A stretch of 64,000 nucleotides of DNA from Bolinopsis microptera. Taxonomy: Eukaryota; Ctenophora; Tentaculata; Lobata; Bolinopsidae. Position numbers and translations under genes: made by a program. Numbering within the stretch: position 1 is the stretch's first letter; each line of letters begins with the position of its first letter. The DNA lies in contig NC_087072.1 in the NCBI RefSeq assembly GCF_026151205.1, positions 7,922,084 through 7,986,083 of the forward strand, written 5' to 3'. Below are positions 34,121-46,770 of the stretch, piece after piece. The notes under the pieces were generated by a model, which made no database searches, was not told the DNA's origin, and worked only from the letters and a program-made list of their open reading frames with translations.

Positions 34121-36065
34121 AGCTGAAACCCCTCTTAAGAGTTTTTGACTATTTGCGATAACACACTATGTCTCAACCGACGTGGAGCAAGGTTTTTGCA
34201 ATGTAGAAATTTGTAAATTTTTAATTTATTAGCTTTTCATAATGCTTTTGTTTAGATCTGTAAGATTTTTTTAGCTTGGTAACTCTTACTAACTCTATTT
34301 TGAGTACTGAAACGGATATTTATATTCAGTACACTTCTCTCAACCCTGTGGAGCCCAAAATGGTTAAAAATTTGCCAACTTTTAAATTCTTTCTGGGTTG
34401 AGATAAAGTGACTTCTGTGATTTACATCTTGACTCCTGTATCTATATTTTTACCGTTGATGCAGACTCTTTAGTCGAGAACAGCCTATCTCAACCATGTG
34501 GAGCAAAAAGAGGTCTTCCTTTTGATCAATCGAGACAACTTTTAAGTGCTTCATGGGATATTATTTTTATTCATTCTAGAGAAAATATGTTATAATATTG
34601 GTGGTCAATAAACTTACTTCACGGGAACTATTCAGTGCTCAACCTGTGTGGAGCAGAGATGATTTCTGTTGTATTAGATTTTCGAAGCTCACTACTTCAT
34701 TCTACAGCCGCATGCAAGAGAGATCTTCATCAAATGTTAGGCAGTTGAGGAATCCCGTACATGACATGTCATTTCTAGCTCTGCTCCACTCTGGCTGAAC
34801 AGTTCTGGAACATCAATCATGGCCTAATCATGGTAAGAAAAGTATTTAAAGTATATCAGTAAACTTTAAATTGCATTACGTACAAATTGGCTACAGATCG
34901 ACCATCATGGAGACTCTTTTTACCGTAGAAAAGCCTGTTGCTCCTCACGGTTGAGCATATTGTCTTTTTATATGGTGGCATATTTCTCTTTAAAGGACAC
35001 AGTACTACATACATCAACAGCTTCTTAAGTATTGATGATATCATTCCTCCTTTATCCTAATATAACAACACTGATCCTTACAAATAGTTGTGTTATCAAT
35101 CTATCATTCCATTCTGCTCCTCTCTGGTTGAGCCTATTAAATACAATTTTTCAATCTGTTCTGCTAGTTATTTATTATAAAAGCTAAAATACTCATTCTA
35201 ATTTCTCATCCAAGTCATATCAGCCGATGAGGAGTCATGTTATGCTGTAAAAGTCCTCTGCTCCACATGGTTGAGCATTACTAGGTTTATCAGCAGTTCC
35301 AAAGAATAGAGTCAGGGGGTCTGCACATAATCACAAGAAAAAATGATATTTTTATGGCCTGATTAGATGTATTTATCGTTTTTAATCACACTCACTTTCA
35401 AAACTCAGTTTCTTCCCAATCAGTTTTCCCAACTAAGGTATAATAGTTTCGTGCTCCGCATCGGTTGAGCAAGGTGTACCATTATTGATAATGTTATCTG
35501 GTGCGTATTCCTTTAAACTAAGATTTTGTGAAAAGACGGAGATTCTACTGTAATGTTTACCCCTGGTTGAGACGAAAAATATGAGGATATTTCGACTGCT
35601 CCACACTGGCTGAGGTCCATTTTATGATTTGGCAGTGAAAATATTTTGCAATTAACGTCCAGGATCTATTTGTTAAATGGCGATCAAAATAGTCAAAAAG
35701 CATAGATTTTATTGGGGTGCTCCACACTTTTTTGCTCCACATCGAAAACCAGGTCATAACTTTTGCTCCACATGAGATAGAAACTTCATTCCAAAGAATT
35801 CAGAAAATTCGGAATCTTCAGATGAAAATGATATCAGAAAGGATTAAATTGCTCTTTATCAACCTGCTCAAAAATTTAAATCAAAAAGTAAGCAAAATGG
35901 GCAAAGCAAAATTGACAATGACCATATATATGCGGTTTTAAGAATTATATAATGACATTGAACGAACTTATTTATTGCAAATTTAAATGATTGCTAGTAT
36001 TTTATGTATTTGTTTTCACTTCTGCACGTTTAGGCAGTTGCTCTTGTGACCAGAGTTTTAGAGTT

Positions 36066-36083
36066 ATATATATATATATATAT
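36066..36083. repeat. (TA)n microsatellite
   Basis: About nine TA dinucleotides followed by GGGTGAAACAAG. No gene is nearby. Confidence 0.85.
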
Positions 36084-36629
36084 GGGTGAAACAAGACACC
36101 ACACGTGTACGATCTCAGCTGCACAGTATCATAACAGTCGATGGTTCAAATTGCAAGGTGTACTGGACGAGCAAATCATATTAATTACCTGTAGTGGGAT
36201 GCGCTTGATGTGCTTTGTACCGTTTACAATTAACTAGGTATTAAAACTGCGCGGCTTAGTCGTCCAAACGTAGGATTAGACGACCATTAACACAAAATTT
36301 TACAAAGATCATGCATGCGCTTTCATTCGAATGTTTGAGTGAATACAGACAAAAGAGCTTTTTATTGCGATAAGATATTTCCAAACACTATTACTAATCA
36401 CTATTTCTATTTTTAAGCACCAGCCACCAGATGGGTGTCCACGAACGCCTGAACGCCCTCAATAGCCGCCTCTGGGTACCTAGACTAAGCTGCATTTCAA
36501 AGGTTAAGCCACCAAGACACGTAGAATTCACTTATATACCTTGCTAGTAAATTGTAGTAAATTGTTGTGGCTATAATATAATCGTTAGATGCGTGACTTT
36601 TAAATACCGATTAAATCAATGCCTGTGGT

Positions 36630-37430
36630 ACAATACCATTGATTGATGCAGGAAACATTGAGAAAAATGTGACTCAGATCTGGTATGCTGATGACTCTGC
36701 TGCTGGGGGAAAACTTGAAGAAATGAGGAAGTGGTGGGATAACCTCTGCATTAAAGGAACTCTCTTTGGATAAAAACCTAAATCTTCTAAGACATGGGTG
36801 ATAGTCAAGCCTGAGCACGTAGAGAAGGCAAGAAAAATATTCCCAGGTGTAAATGTGACACACAACTCGTTGAGAGACACCTTTGCAGAACTAATGAGAA
36901 CTGTGAAATGCAAGGATGTGCAGACTGAGCCAGTTCTTCTTCCAGTTGATGGCCTAGAGTTACCAAAGGGAACAGTCCTAGGAGACCAAGCTAGGCTGGA
37001 CATTTCTGCAAGATCGATTTGGAATGCTTCAGAGAGGGCATATTTTGATGTAAGGGTATTCCATGCCCCAGCCCCCTCCAATGCAAGCAAATCGATCCCA
37101 GCAATGTACCAGTCCCATGAAAATGAGAAGAAAAGGTGTTACAATGCAAGGGTTCTGGAAGTAGAGAAAGGAAGCTTCATGCCGTTAGTTTTCTCAACAT
37201 CTGGTGGAATGGGTGTGACGCTGAAAGACTAGTAAAGAAGCTTGCTAGCAAGATGGAATACCACACAGGGCAAAGGTATTCAGATGTTGTTGGATACATA
37301 AGAAAGCGCCTTCGTTTCGAAATCCTAAGAACAACAGTGATTTCTCTACGGGGGGACAGAGGTGCAAGAAAGAACTTTGTTGATATAAACAGTTTAGATT
37401 TGAATTTGGAGCCACAAGGCAAAGGTTGAT
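36630..37430 (+). pseudogene. Reverse-transcriptase element fragment with frame damage
   Basis: Translating the plus strand from about 36640 gives IWYADDSAAGGKL, a reverse-transcriptase catalytic box. An in-frame stop follows near 36770 where the family has an aromatic residue, then SKTWVIVKPEHVEKARKIF. A second block (36798-37232) contains LPKGTVLGDQARLDISAR, RVFHAPAPSNASKSI, HENEKKRCYNARVL and FSTSGGMG, conserved words of a repetitive invertebrate retroelement polyprotein. A frameshift near 37200 moves the tail, YIRKRLRFEILRTT through RGDRGARKNF, into the next frame. The 5' two thirds of the polyprotein is absent. This is a dead fragment; the minus-strand ORF at 36674-37090 is its shadow. 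Confidence 0.8.
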
Positions 37431-40398
37431 ATTCAAATTTTTCTCCCAATATCTGAGATAGGGAATATATTGATTTTTTGAAGGGTTGTTTTTATATAGG
37501 GTCATTGTGACAATTATGTGTATATTGTTTGAATAATTTTACTTTAAAAACGTTTACTACTTAAAGGGTTTTTATAAAATTTACTAAGATTTTTTATTGA
37601 ATTTCATATTGAATTTTTATATATAATAGGGTCAATGCTATATTATGTGTATATTGTTTGAATTTTCCTATTTTGAATTAAATCAATTGTTTATCCTTCG
37701 TCGCAGTAATTATAAAACTTTCTTTACAATTGTATTTCTTTGTTTTTTCAAGATTTTGGGGCCACAACACGCCAAGGAGTCACCCTAGCTCTGGACACGC
37801 TAGGAATTTGTAGGTTTGAGAGTTCTAAAACAAATGCTATTCTGCAAGATACAGAAATTAATACAAGAAAACAACCAATTTCAAGAAAACAACAAATTTT
37901 TATTTAAATCAATTACGTATAGCAACAGTTTGAAAAACTTTAAAGTTATTCTATTACCAAGGAATATACTACGGGTATCCCAGTGGAATAAATTTTAAAT
38001 ATGACTAGGAATCCAGTTTGGGAAGAAAAAAAGGCTATATATTTTTCGGCCGCTTTGCGGCCGACTTGTCACTGGTCAGCTCTTCTCCCAGGTCAAGATT
38101 AGTTTGAAATGCTTAGCGTATCCATTAGAATAATTACCGGATGAATATGCAATTGCAAATTTTGAAATTAAATAAAAAATTTCTGAGAATTCTTTAATTT
38201 ATTTGAAACGCAAGGAAATATTTTTTAAAAGAAGTATAAAGCCTAGCTCACAAACATCCTTACACTTTTCTTCATACCAACTCGGTAGATCGAATTCTAA
38301 GATTGGACTCTCATCAGCATGATGAATGATTCGCTATTCTGAAAGTGACTTCGACCTTGTGTCGATATTTATGGCCTGACTTTGGATCTGAAGCTTGCTT
38401 CTGCCAGGTTAGATACAATATTGGACAATAAACAATGATAAACTTCGGACTTAAAGCGGGATAGGGATGTATAATGGAGGGGGTTGTCTGCACTGTACTC
38501 TAGATGATCTAGGATGTGAAGCTTGCTTAAGCCTAGAACACACGAGTTCCCCTGATATAGTAGCAATGGCTAGATTCACTTCCTTCCCACTTGCACTGTT
38601 GTTGACTTGTAGCTACAATATTAAATTGATTCGTGGAAATCGGTCTCGGATGTGAAGCTTCCTTAAGCGCCAAACCCTGAGAATACTGTATTACTCGAAC
38701 TTCGAGAATTTTCTAAATGAATCTAGACTAAAGGAGCCAACTTGAATCCATAAAATTTTGAATGCTACATTTTAAAATACCGCTCTATATTTACACCGTT
38801 CACCAGTTAATATGGCTGGGAGGATTGGGAGGATTCATATTAGATTGTCGATTGTTTAAGATTAACTTGATATTTTAGCGTATCAGAGCTGAAATTTTGC
38901 ATGACTATTTTAAATGACTATTTTACATGACTATTTTTTCATATTCCGGGATGTTGAGGAAGGAGGAATGGATAGCGCGCGTTTTCTGCGCGTTTTTTGG
39001 TGTCTGAATGCGCAAAAAATAGTCAAGCAATCTTATAGGTAAGAAATAGTCATGGAATCTAGGAATGCGCTCGATTCGAACTTCGAGTCGATAAAATGAT
39101 GTAACATCGCGTTAGCCCTGAGAGCGACCAAGTTTGATTTAATTTTAAATTAATGTGAATATTTTTTCCACAAGAATCTTTTTTTACCGGTTATCAACAA
39201 ATTTTGACTAGGTGTTAAATTCCTGGACGCCTGACTATTTGCCACTGGGACGGGTATGGTGACTAACTGGCTCAAGCACGGCAGGATTCTAACAGGCTAT
39301 ATACATAACAACATAGTATAGTGGCTTATTAATCAGTCTGCAGCAAAGAAAGATTACTATGCTTATCCCAGTAATATTAAATCTTAATAATTCTGTTTAA
39401 GCTACCTATATTTACCTTGTTTTATTCAGTTGTCAGGTATTGGGCTACAATTATCACATAATCTTCTCTGTGCATCTGTTCCTACAAGGAAACCCTGCAG
39501 GAGCATTCCTCTAGTGACCAACCATGCTGGTCTATCTTAAGAGATGATAGTGATAACAGCATCACTGCCTTCCGCTCTTTAGCACAAATTGCCATTGGTG
39601 AACTATCATGAAAATGATTATTATAGTGCTCTCCCTGCCCATCTTCTTGTGACATTTCTTCTCCTTCAGCCTCTTCTACTCACTTTTACTGCCTCATCTT
39701 CTGGACGTCATTATCTTTAGTCTAGTTGAGGATTCTCAACACCCACTTTCAAGTCGAGTACTCTCGACCCACTTAGTCCACATGCTTTGCAAACTTACAG
39801 CACGGTATTTGTAATGGTCTAAGTCCTTAATACTCGCCAAAGATGGTTCCTCTAGTCAATCGTAGGAGAAGAGAAAGCTTAACAACAAATTAGGTGGCTG
39901 CATTTTGTTTTGATTTTATTAGGTCCTAGTATTTGTTCCTATTGTCTTAAAGTTTTAAGAGAACTCTCCTTAAATTATTTGAATGCAGTCACTCAGATAA
40001 GTTTATATCAGGACACTTCAACAAAGACACATACTCTGCCCACAAAAAGGGCCATAATTGTTTCAATTATGTAACTGTATAAGATTATTATTATTATTAT
40101 TCAATTGACAGTTAGATATGAAATTGGTGTATGTGGCTCCAGTGGAAGGTTATACTCACCTACTTTGAGTTGCCATACCTGATTTCCTCCAAGCATCTCA
40201 GCAGACAGATCTTCTACTCATAGCTCATACGATTTGGTATAAGATACATTTACAAAATTATTCGCTGTAACTGTGGTGATACCATTATTAAAACATGCGT
40301 TTAACATTCGTAATGTTTCATTGACTAATAAACTATCTGTGATAATTTAACTGGTATTTCTTTGCCTCAGATTTATCAGGGTTTGTGCTTCAGACATA
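37431..40398. other. Gene-free stretch
   Basis: AT-rich sequence with three spaced copies of a GGAT(C/G)TGAAGCTT(G/C)CTT motif (about 38383, 38511 and 38649), repeated TGACTATTTT words (38904-39060) and short inverted words, perhaps a decayed DNA element. The right end should hold the ZDHHC promoter. Confidence 0.5.
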
Positions 40399-43203
40399 AT
40401 GTTTGAGTGGTTTGTTAACGACGTCGCTGGGATTGTTTGCAGCACATTCACCTACCTGTTAGTTTTATACTCACAGTTTGTCATCATCTCAGTTGTCTTA
40501 CTTCCTGATCCTATTGTCAGCGAAACTATCCAGGTCAGTCAGTTTCTTTAGTTTCATTATGATAATTTTTAAAAGTTGAATTATAATCAAACAAAACTTT
40601 ATTTTGTTAATTTTAATAATATCATCATAAACATGATAAAGTATTTACTCATCAGGCAGTGTATTGCTACGTCATGCATTGATATTTTATGTGAACTGAA
40701 TTACTTCAAATGATTTGAAGGCTCTATTTATTACATAATATGATACATTAACGAAAATTGAAAGTTTACTGCGACCGTTTTATGTTCAAATTTCGTTCAT
40801 GCCATATTCCACTTTTATATTTAATATCTTTAATTAATATTAATATCTTTATCTGTATCTTCCTAGTAGGGTGTACTACTAACAGTCTTACGATCTGATT
40901 TGCTTCTTCCTTGACAGCATCATCTATGGTTCATTTTATAACTGACTCAAATATTTACTGATAAAGTGCTTATAAAATTTGCTTTATTTATTTATTTATT
41001 TATATTATTATCTGCAATGTGCATGATAGGTTATAGTTCACGACTTAATTGTGTGAGACTGTGATAGGGCACCAAAAGTAGAGAGTTCTTGAGTTAATAG
41101 ATAACCTGTGCTATTTAACATTTTGCCCTCATTTTGGTTCTGTTGCTGTTTACTATAAGTTGTTTAAATAACCTAATAATTTAGTTAAAATATTAATCAC
41201 AGGTCGGAATTTTCTGGACGTTTTCTCTGCTAGCACTGTGGTGTCATATCAGAGCAATGACTACCAATCCTGGTTAGTTTTCCCTCCTTCTCTTTCGGTT
41301 AAGTTACTCACAGGAGACTCAGTAATTTTCACAAATTGTGCCATGTGAATAATTGAATTCTTGTATGTATTCGTTCTGTTGATTGAAGAAATATTAAGCA
41401 CATAAATTCTACAAATTATTTGACACGGATTTTACACTTATAATTTGATTTATCAAAAATGTGCCACATTATGTTACCACATATTACCACCCTAACTTTA
41501 CCTTAATCACACAGGTACAGTGCCGATGGAAACATATAACGTGAGATACACGGGTAAAGATGAGCTTCGAAGTGCAGTGCTCTGTCTTAAGTGTAACAGT
41601 ATTAAACCTGAACGTGCGCATCACTGTAGTGTAAGTACCAAGTGCTCAGTGCTCAGTGCTTATGCCTAATTTAGTTGTTTGACTTGATGTTATTTTGAGA
41701 CCCAGAAAATAAATACGGCCTGAATGCGGAGCACATTTTATGGAAATTGCCGGGTAAATGTACATTGTAATTGTATAATTTTGAATAAAAGATTTTTAAT
41801 ATACGGCTGAGCATTTGTGTACCCGGAATACCATCGTAACATGTATACTATATAGCAGTAACAATATTCACAGTCATATCTTTGTTCATTTCATTTGAGT
41901 GCAAACAAATACACATTCACCATATACATTCCTCAGCTCGACTTCTTGTGAATATTTTACAGTTTAGACTTGGTAATTTAAATAATATCAGGGATCTTTG
42001 ATCATTAAATCCTTCAGACTTAGGTTATCCATTATTTCACAAGCCATAAAGTAGATTTACACTCTCTGAAATAAAAAATATAATTATATACAACTATGTA
42101 CAATAACTTTGTACGCGACGTAACCTACATCTGAAGCTGAGTCTACTATTTTCATGCCTAAACTATTTCACTACCTAAACTAGTTCACTGCCTTTTCAAC
42201 GGTTCAGTCTGCTGCCACTACTTTACAAGATAACTAACCAATTAACTATAGTCTCTTACACACATACTTCTGTTCAGGTTTGCAAGAGATGCGTAAGAAA
42301 GATGGACCACCACTGTCCATGGGTCAACAACTGCGTGGGCCAGCAAAACCAGAAGTTCTTCATACTCTTTACTTTCTATATATTTGCCATATCAGTCCAC
42401 GCGATGTATATGGCGGTACAGAAGATTGTTACTTGCAGTGATTCTGAGTGGAGAAGTAAGTGAAAATAATCGTTCAGGTCGTTAATTTCTAGAAATTCAA
42501 TCTGCTAAATGCTCCGACCTCAGTGCAAGTCCAACTACTACATTCTTTCTACTAGCATTTAAATTCCAAATAATTACATATCCCAGTAACCATATAATAC
42601 AATTTGTCCAGGTTGCGGGTCACTCTCCCCTCCAGTATCGCTGATGTTACTCACAATCCTACTCTTTATTTCACTACTATTTGGCCTTTTTACTGGTATT
42701 ATGTTTGGTACTCAAATATACGCAATCTTAGACGACCAAACGGTTAGTGGAGTGCTGTGTAGACTTTATAACTTTACATTTTGTTTGCTTCCCCTTTTTG
42801 AAATTGTAGATTGCTAGAGATTTTTTACCACCAACTTTTGACTATATTCGTGTATGTATAATGTATTATATTGTATAAGTGCATGATATTATGTGCAACA
42901 ATATTATGTACAACGATAGATAATAGCCCAGTATGCTGGAGTCAGATAATTTTACTTGGCTCCATGACAAAATGTATTATCATTGCACGGTCAATAGTTT
43001 ATAATAATAATACAATAATAATGCTGATAATGCAGGGAATAGAGAAGTTAAAGAACGAGACAGCGACGTGGGAACGGTTAACTTGGAAACAGAACCTCCA
43101 AGAAGTATTTGGCACACAGGCAGGTTGTACCTGGTTACTTCCTGTCATGCCATCTCACCTTACTCCCGGGCCCAAGATGCACCAGAACAAATTCCAAGTG
43201 TAG
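40399..43203 (+). CDS. zdhhc3/7-like: DHHC palmitoyltransferase, ZDHHC3/7 type, six exons
   Basis: Exons 40399-40533, 41203-41272, 41515-41630, 42278-42455, 42612-42742 and 43036-43203 join in frame to 265 residues, all with GT-AG borders. The protein starts [11 protein letters not shown], then a transmembrane segment, a second segment ([13 protein letters not shown]), the TNPG motif, the cysteine-rich domain [21 protein letters not shown], the catalytic DHHC within [14 protein letters not shown], and two further membrane segments. The last exon encodes a short cytosolic tail with [12 protein letters not shown]. These fit the Golgi ZDHHC3/ZDHHC7 subgroup, which autoacylates on the DHHC cysteine and passes palmitate to cysteines of membrane-associated proteins. 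The final coding exon has a partial duplicate at 57605-57727. Confidence 0.95.
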
Positions 43204-45702
43204 CGCTAAAACTTTTTATAGTCCCCAGAGAACAATAATGATCTGATATTAATTGATCATGATATTGTTATGATGATATGATATGATATTTATGTAGATG
43301 AAGAATGAAGCGCTTTATAAGGATCTTAATAGTTTTTCAACATCTGGCATATGTGAAATCCAGTATTGCAGTTAAATAGTACAGGTTTAACTAGGATATG
43401 GAACTTTACATTAATGATTTATATGAACATGATGTATTAAAATTTCGAGATTGTTCGATAGTCAGTAGATTTAGTTACGATAGTTTGGTAGTTAAGTGTA
43501 CAACGGTGTTTATAGTAGAGTTACATTTTACATTTATCTTGTATCGAGTAAATTGCACCAGGCCACCACCAATCACCATCCGTACTAAAACGTTTGATTA
43601 ATTTGTTTGAAACAGTAACCACGGTTGGCTATTATTGTCTGCGGTTAGCTAAATTGTAAAGTTTAAGGCATGGACATTCAAATCACAACTAAAATTTTCC
43701 CGTTTTATTACCCAGATCGTCAGAAAGCCATTCCGAGCATAAATGATCGGAAATGATTGGAAAACTAAAACCGGTTAAACCAACACTTGGCACACGGATC
43801 ACAACACTTTCTTTGTAGGGTCACATTATCAGTCTTTAAGTAATGTCATCCATATCTGAATACCATGATGTAACTATTGACCGATTAAACAGTATTGTTG
43901 TTCGATTAGCTCTGCTCTATCGCCACATGTAATGAAGAGGAAACTTTTTAAACGAAAGTATGTTGAAAATGTCAGTATTGTTATTACTATCGGAATGTAC
44001 AATGTACAATGGCAGATATTCGACTCAATATACATCAATGTATATCATTCTGATCGCTAAATGATATAGATATTATATACAGAGGAGACGCCTATATAAA
44101 TTTATATTGCGCACAGTGGTTTTATAATTTGACCTGAAAATCGCGGTATAATATTTTACCGGGGTAAGCACAGGGCTCCAAAATGAATGCTCTAAATTAC
44201 AGTGGTCCTATAGTGATAATGACCACAGTCTCCTGCGAAGAAGTAGAACCTGAAAATCCGATCGTTGGGTTCAGTTGTGATATGACCTGGGTTCAGTTGT
44301 CGTTTTGGGATTTAAGCTGATTGGTCACCCAATTAAGCTGATTGGGTGCCTGTTAACTGCGTGGGAACTAGGTTCAATTGGGTTCAGTTGTCGGTCACCC
44401 AATTTAAAACATTAAGGTTGTAGTTGGTGGACTTATAAGAAAGAGGATAGCAATCACTCTATAATATGCAAATGTTTAGATTATAAATTGCCGTATGTGG
44501 TTAGGCTTTTTTTGGAGCTGGTTTGACGAATCAGTGTTCACTACTTGGGAACTGTCAGAAAACGAATAGGTCACCCTGTATCTAACAATTTGGGTATAAT
44601 TACATGACATGCAATTCTAGTATAAAGCCTTTATTTCTTAATCTGTCCAGTCACGCCTTAAACCGGGAAATTTATTGAAGCTCTCACAGAAATTTCGGCT
44701 GCATCTCTCATTCTAAATTACTTTGCAGTTTCATCAAATCAGAGTTAAAATTAAATTGTAATCGAGGGTAGTGTATAGTGTACAGTGTATCGTATTTCTG
44801 TAAAACTAAAACACAAACTCGATTTATAAGCTGTTGCTTGTAACAAAATCTAAAATAAAATTTCAACCAAACTTCTAGTCTCCACAAACAATAGTTTTAC
44901 TAACTGACATGCGTTAATACATGCAATCCTACCTGTGGATCAGGGTTGAGGAGAGTGTGGACCCTTCTATCTGCTGAGTTGCTTTGCTGTGTAGAGGACA
45001 GATTGCGCTTTAGTACTTTAGTCTTTACTCGACAAATTACAAATTACAAAAGCAGAAAATACTGGAACAAGAGCAATGTTATGTAAGCAATATTTGAGAG
45101 AGAGGTTTCAACAAATTCCATAGTAATACTAGTGTTAAAAGGACTAACAGCGATAATTAAACTTAGACTGAGCTGAGACTAAAATTAACAGCTGAATTCT
45201 AAAAGTTCTTAGGTGGCTCTTGGTGGTGTAAGATCCAGAGGTGTTTGAAGTTTTAAAGAATTTGGAGTTGATTATTTTTGGCTTGACATCGGTTTATATA
45301 CATTTTAAGCATTTGTAGTGAAATAACCTAGTTTAAGTCCTCTCCATTGAATTTTAATAAGGCTGGAAAGTTTAGTGCTGTTGCAAGTTTGATAATAAAA
45401 TGTTGATTAGAATTCTTTCTATAAAATTGATAATATTCCAAGTTGTTTATACAGCTAAAACATTGAGATCAGTTTCATAATATCTGGTTGTTTCAGTTTT
45501 CTAAATTCTTTAGTTGATTGGCTACACAAACTCTATGATAAAGTTGACCTTAGAAGCATTTAGAATAGTCAAATCAGATTCCAATTCTCACTTCAGTACT
45601 TGAAACTAACATATTACAGATTATCGTGGATAAATTGATTATCCTAAAAATCAACAATAAATATCATTTACTACCAACCATTCAATTTTTACACCACTAT
45701 TC
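43204..45702. other. Gene-free stretch downstream of ZDHHC
   Basis: 2.5 kb without supported exons. Around 44270-44400 the words GGGTTCAGTTGT and GGTCACCCAATT recur several times, a small locally duplicated patch. Confidence 0.5.
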
Positions 45703-45808
45703 TACATAGATCTAATTTAAAAGATAAGGATGGGAAGCAAAAAGACTCAAAAACTCTGGTGTAAATCTCTGGGCACAGTTCTCTCAACAAGGTCAACTTA
45801 TTTAAACT
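45703..45808 (+). pseudogene. Decayed copy of kynurenine aminotransferase exon 1
   Basis: This stretch aligns with 58757-58874 around the start of the aminotransferase gene: the leader ATTTAAAAGAT, then AAACT(C/T)TGGTGT(A/C)AATCTCTGGGC and AGTTCTCT, and past the exon into intron words (TTATTTAAAC against TTATTAAAC). The start codon context is altered, the middle of the exon is shortened, and the splice donor GTAAGT is destroyed. No other aminotransferase exon follows. It marks the counterpart of the KAT gene in the left duplicate block. Confidence 0.75.
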
Positions 45809-46296
45809 TTCAGTTCTTGTCAATAAATGATCATTATCAACCAACTTTGGTGTCTCACAATGTCGAATTAATTTTTAGTCCGTGCCGCGACAAGTTTGTC
45901 CTAATAAGATTACAATTATCATCTTATTGTACTGAAGCAATGTCGCAGTTGATTGTATGATTGCACAAGCTTGCCGAGATCTACAATTGCGAGTGTTATT
46001 ATACCACTGAGGTATAACAGTACATATTATTATGTATAAATGTTTCTTGCCAACGCTTATTCTCGTCTGTTGCCTTTTTCTGTTGCCATTTGACGGAATC
46101 AGCCCGACTCAATAATTAATCATGGTGCCGTAAGATAATTACCGTGCCACTGGTACCGTCGAAGTGGGACTGAGATTGGTGTCTCATTCTAAAACTTATT
46201 GGAGAGGAGAAACAGAAGTTTAATTTAAATTCCGTTTCAGGTAAACACGAGCTCACTGAAGCGATGACTGTCTTCATTGATATATAAAACCTCTTT

Positions 46297-46315
46297 TCTC
46301 TCTCTCTCTCTCTCA
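46297..46315. repeat. (TC)n microsatellite
   Basis: A run of CT dinucleotides ending in CTCAGC. Confidence 0.8.
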
Positions 46316-46770
46316 GCAAAGGAAAAAAGGTTAGGAGATCTTTTATAGATAGTACTAGTAATTTTTAATATTTAATTACTGTACCTTGTTTTTATTTTTG
46401 AAGATCACAAGTCTGCTGTGCAATTAAAAGATGAAAACGAACCGAAAGTTTGTTCAATAGATTAATTACGCAGTTCACTATAGATTTAAAACAATAAACG
46501 TGTACTAGAAATAATATTTTTGTTGATATTCAAACTTTTTTCACCGTTTTAATAAACACCTCGCTACGTGATAAATGTTAATTCATCTGAAATGGTTACA
46601 TCTTTAAATTAGACAAAAAAATACATGTACCATGATATCGATAGAAATATAGTTTGTCGAGAGTGAATGATTTTATGTTATTCTAGGATGGAGTAAAATC
46701 TTTTCCTTAGTTTGGTATCGTACCTCCATTCTTTTTCTGTGTTTTCTCAGCAGTTTTTTCGCTTTTATTT

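Larger units (their letters stand above)
26812..35945. mobile_element. Non-autonomous inverted-repeat element with a motif array, split by a LINE
   Basis: The ends are degenerate inverted repeats: on the left (about 26820-26870) ACCGGTCACATATGGTCATT and TTTGCTTTGCCCA; on the right (about 35890-35940) the same words inverted. Removing the LINE at about 27247-34120 leaves some 2.26 kb. Inside, an imperfect motif, YTCAACC-N(1-3)-TGTGGAGCA, recurs: forward at 27002, 27155, 34171, 34338, 34488 and 34636, then inverted at 34781, 34938, 35113, 35258, 35451, 35596, 35717 and 35732, with a partial one at 35763. For the four innermost pairs, left plus right midpoints sum to 69436-69470, so they are mirrored about 34.72 kb. 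There is no transposase or other coding sequence. Confidence 0.75.

Noticed and set aside
36674-37090. 138-codon minus-strand ORF
   Set aside because: Exact antisense shadow of the retroelement fragment on the plus strand, which carries the recognisable RT motif.
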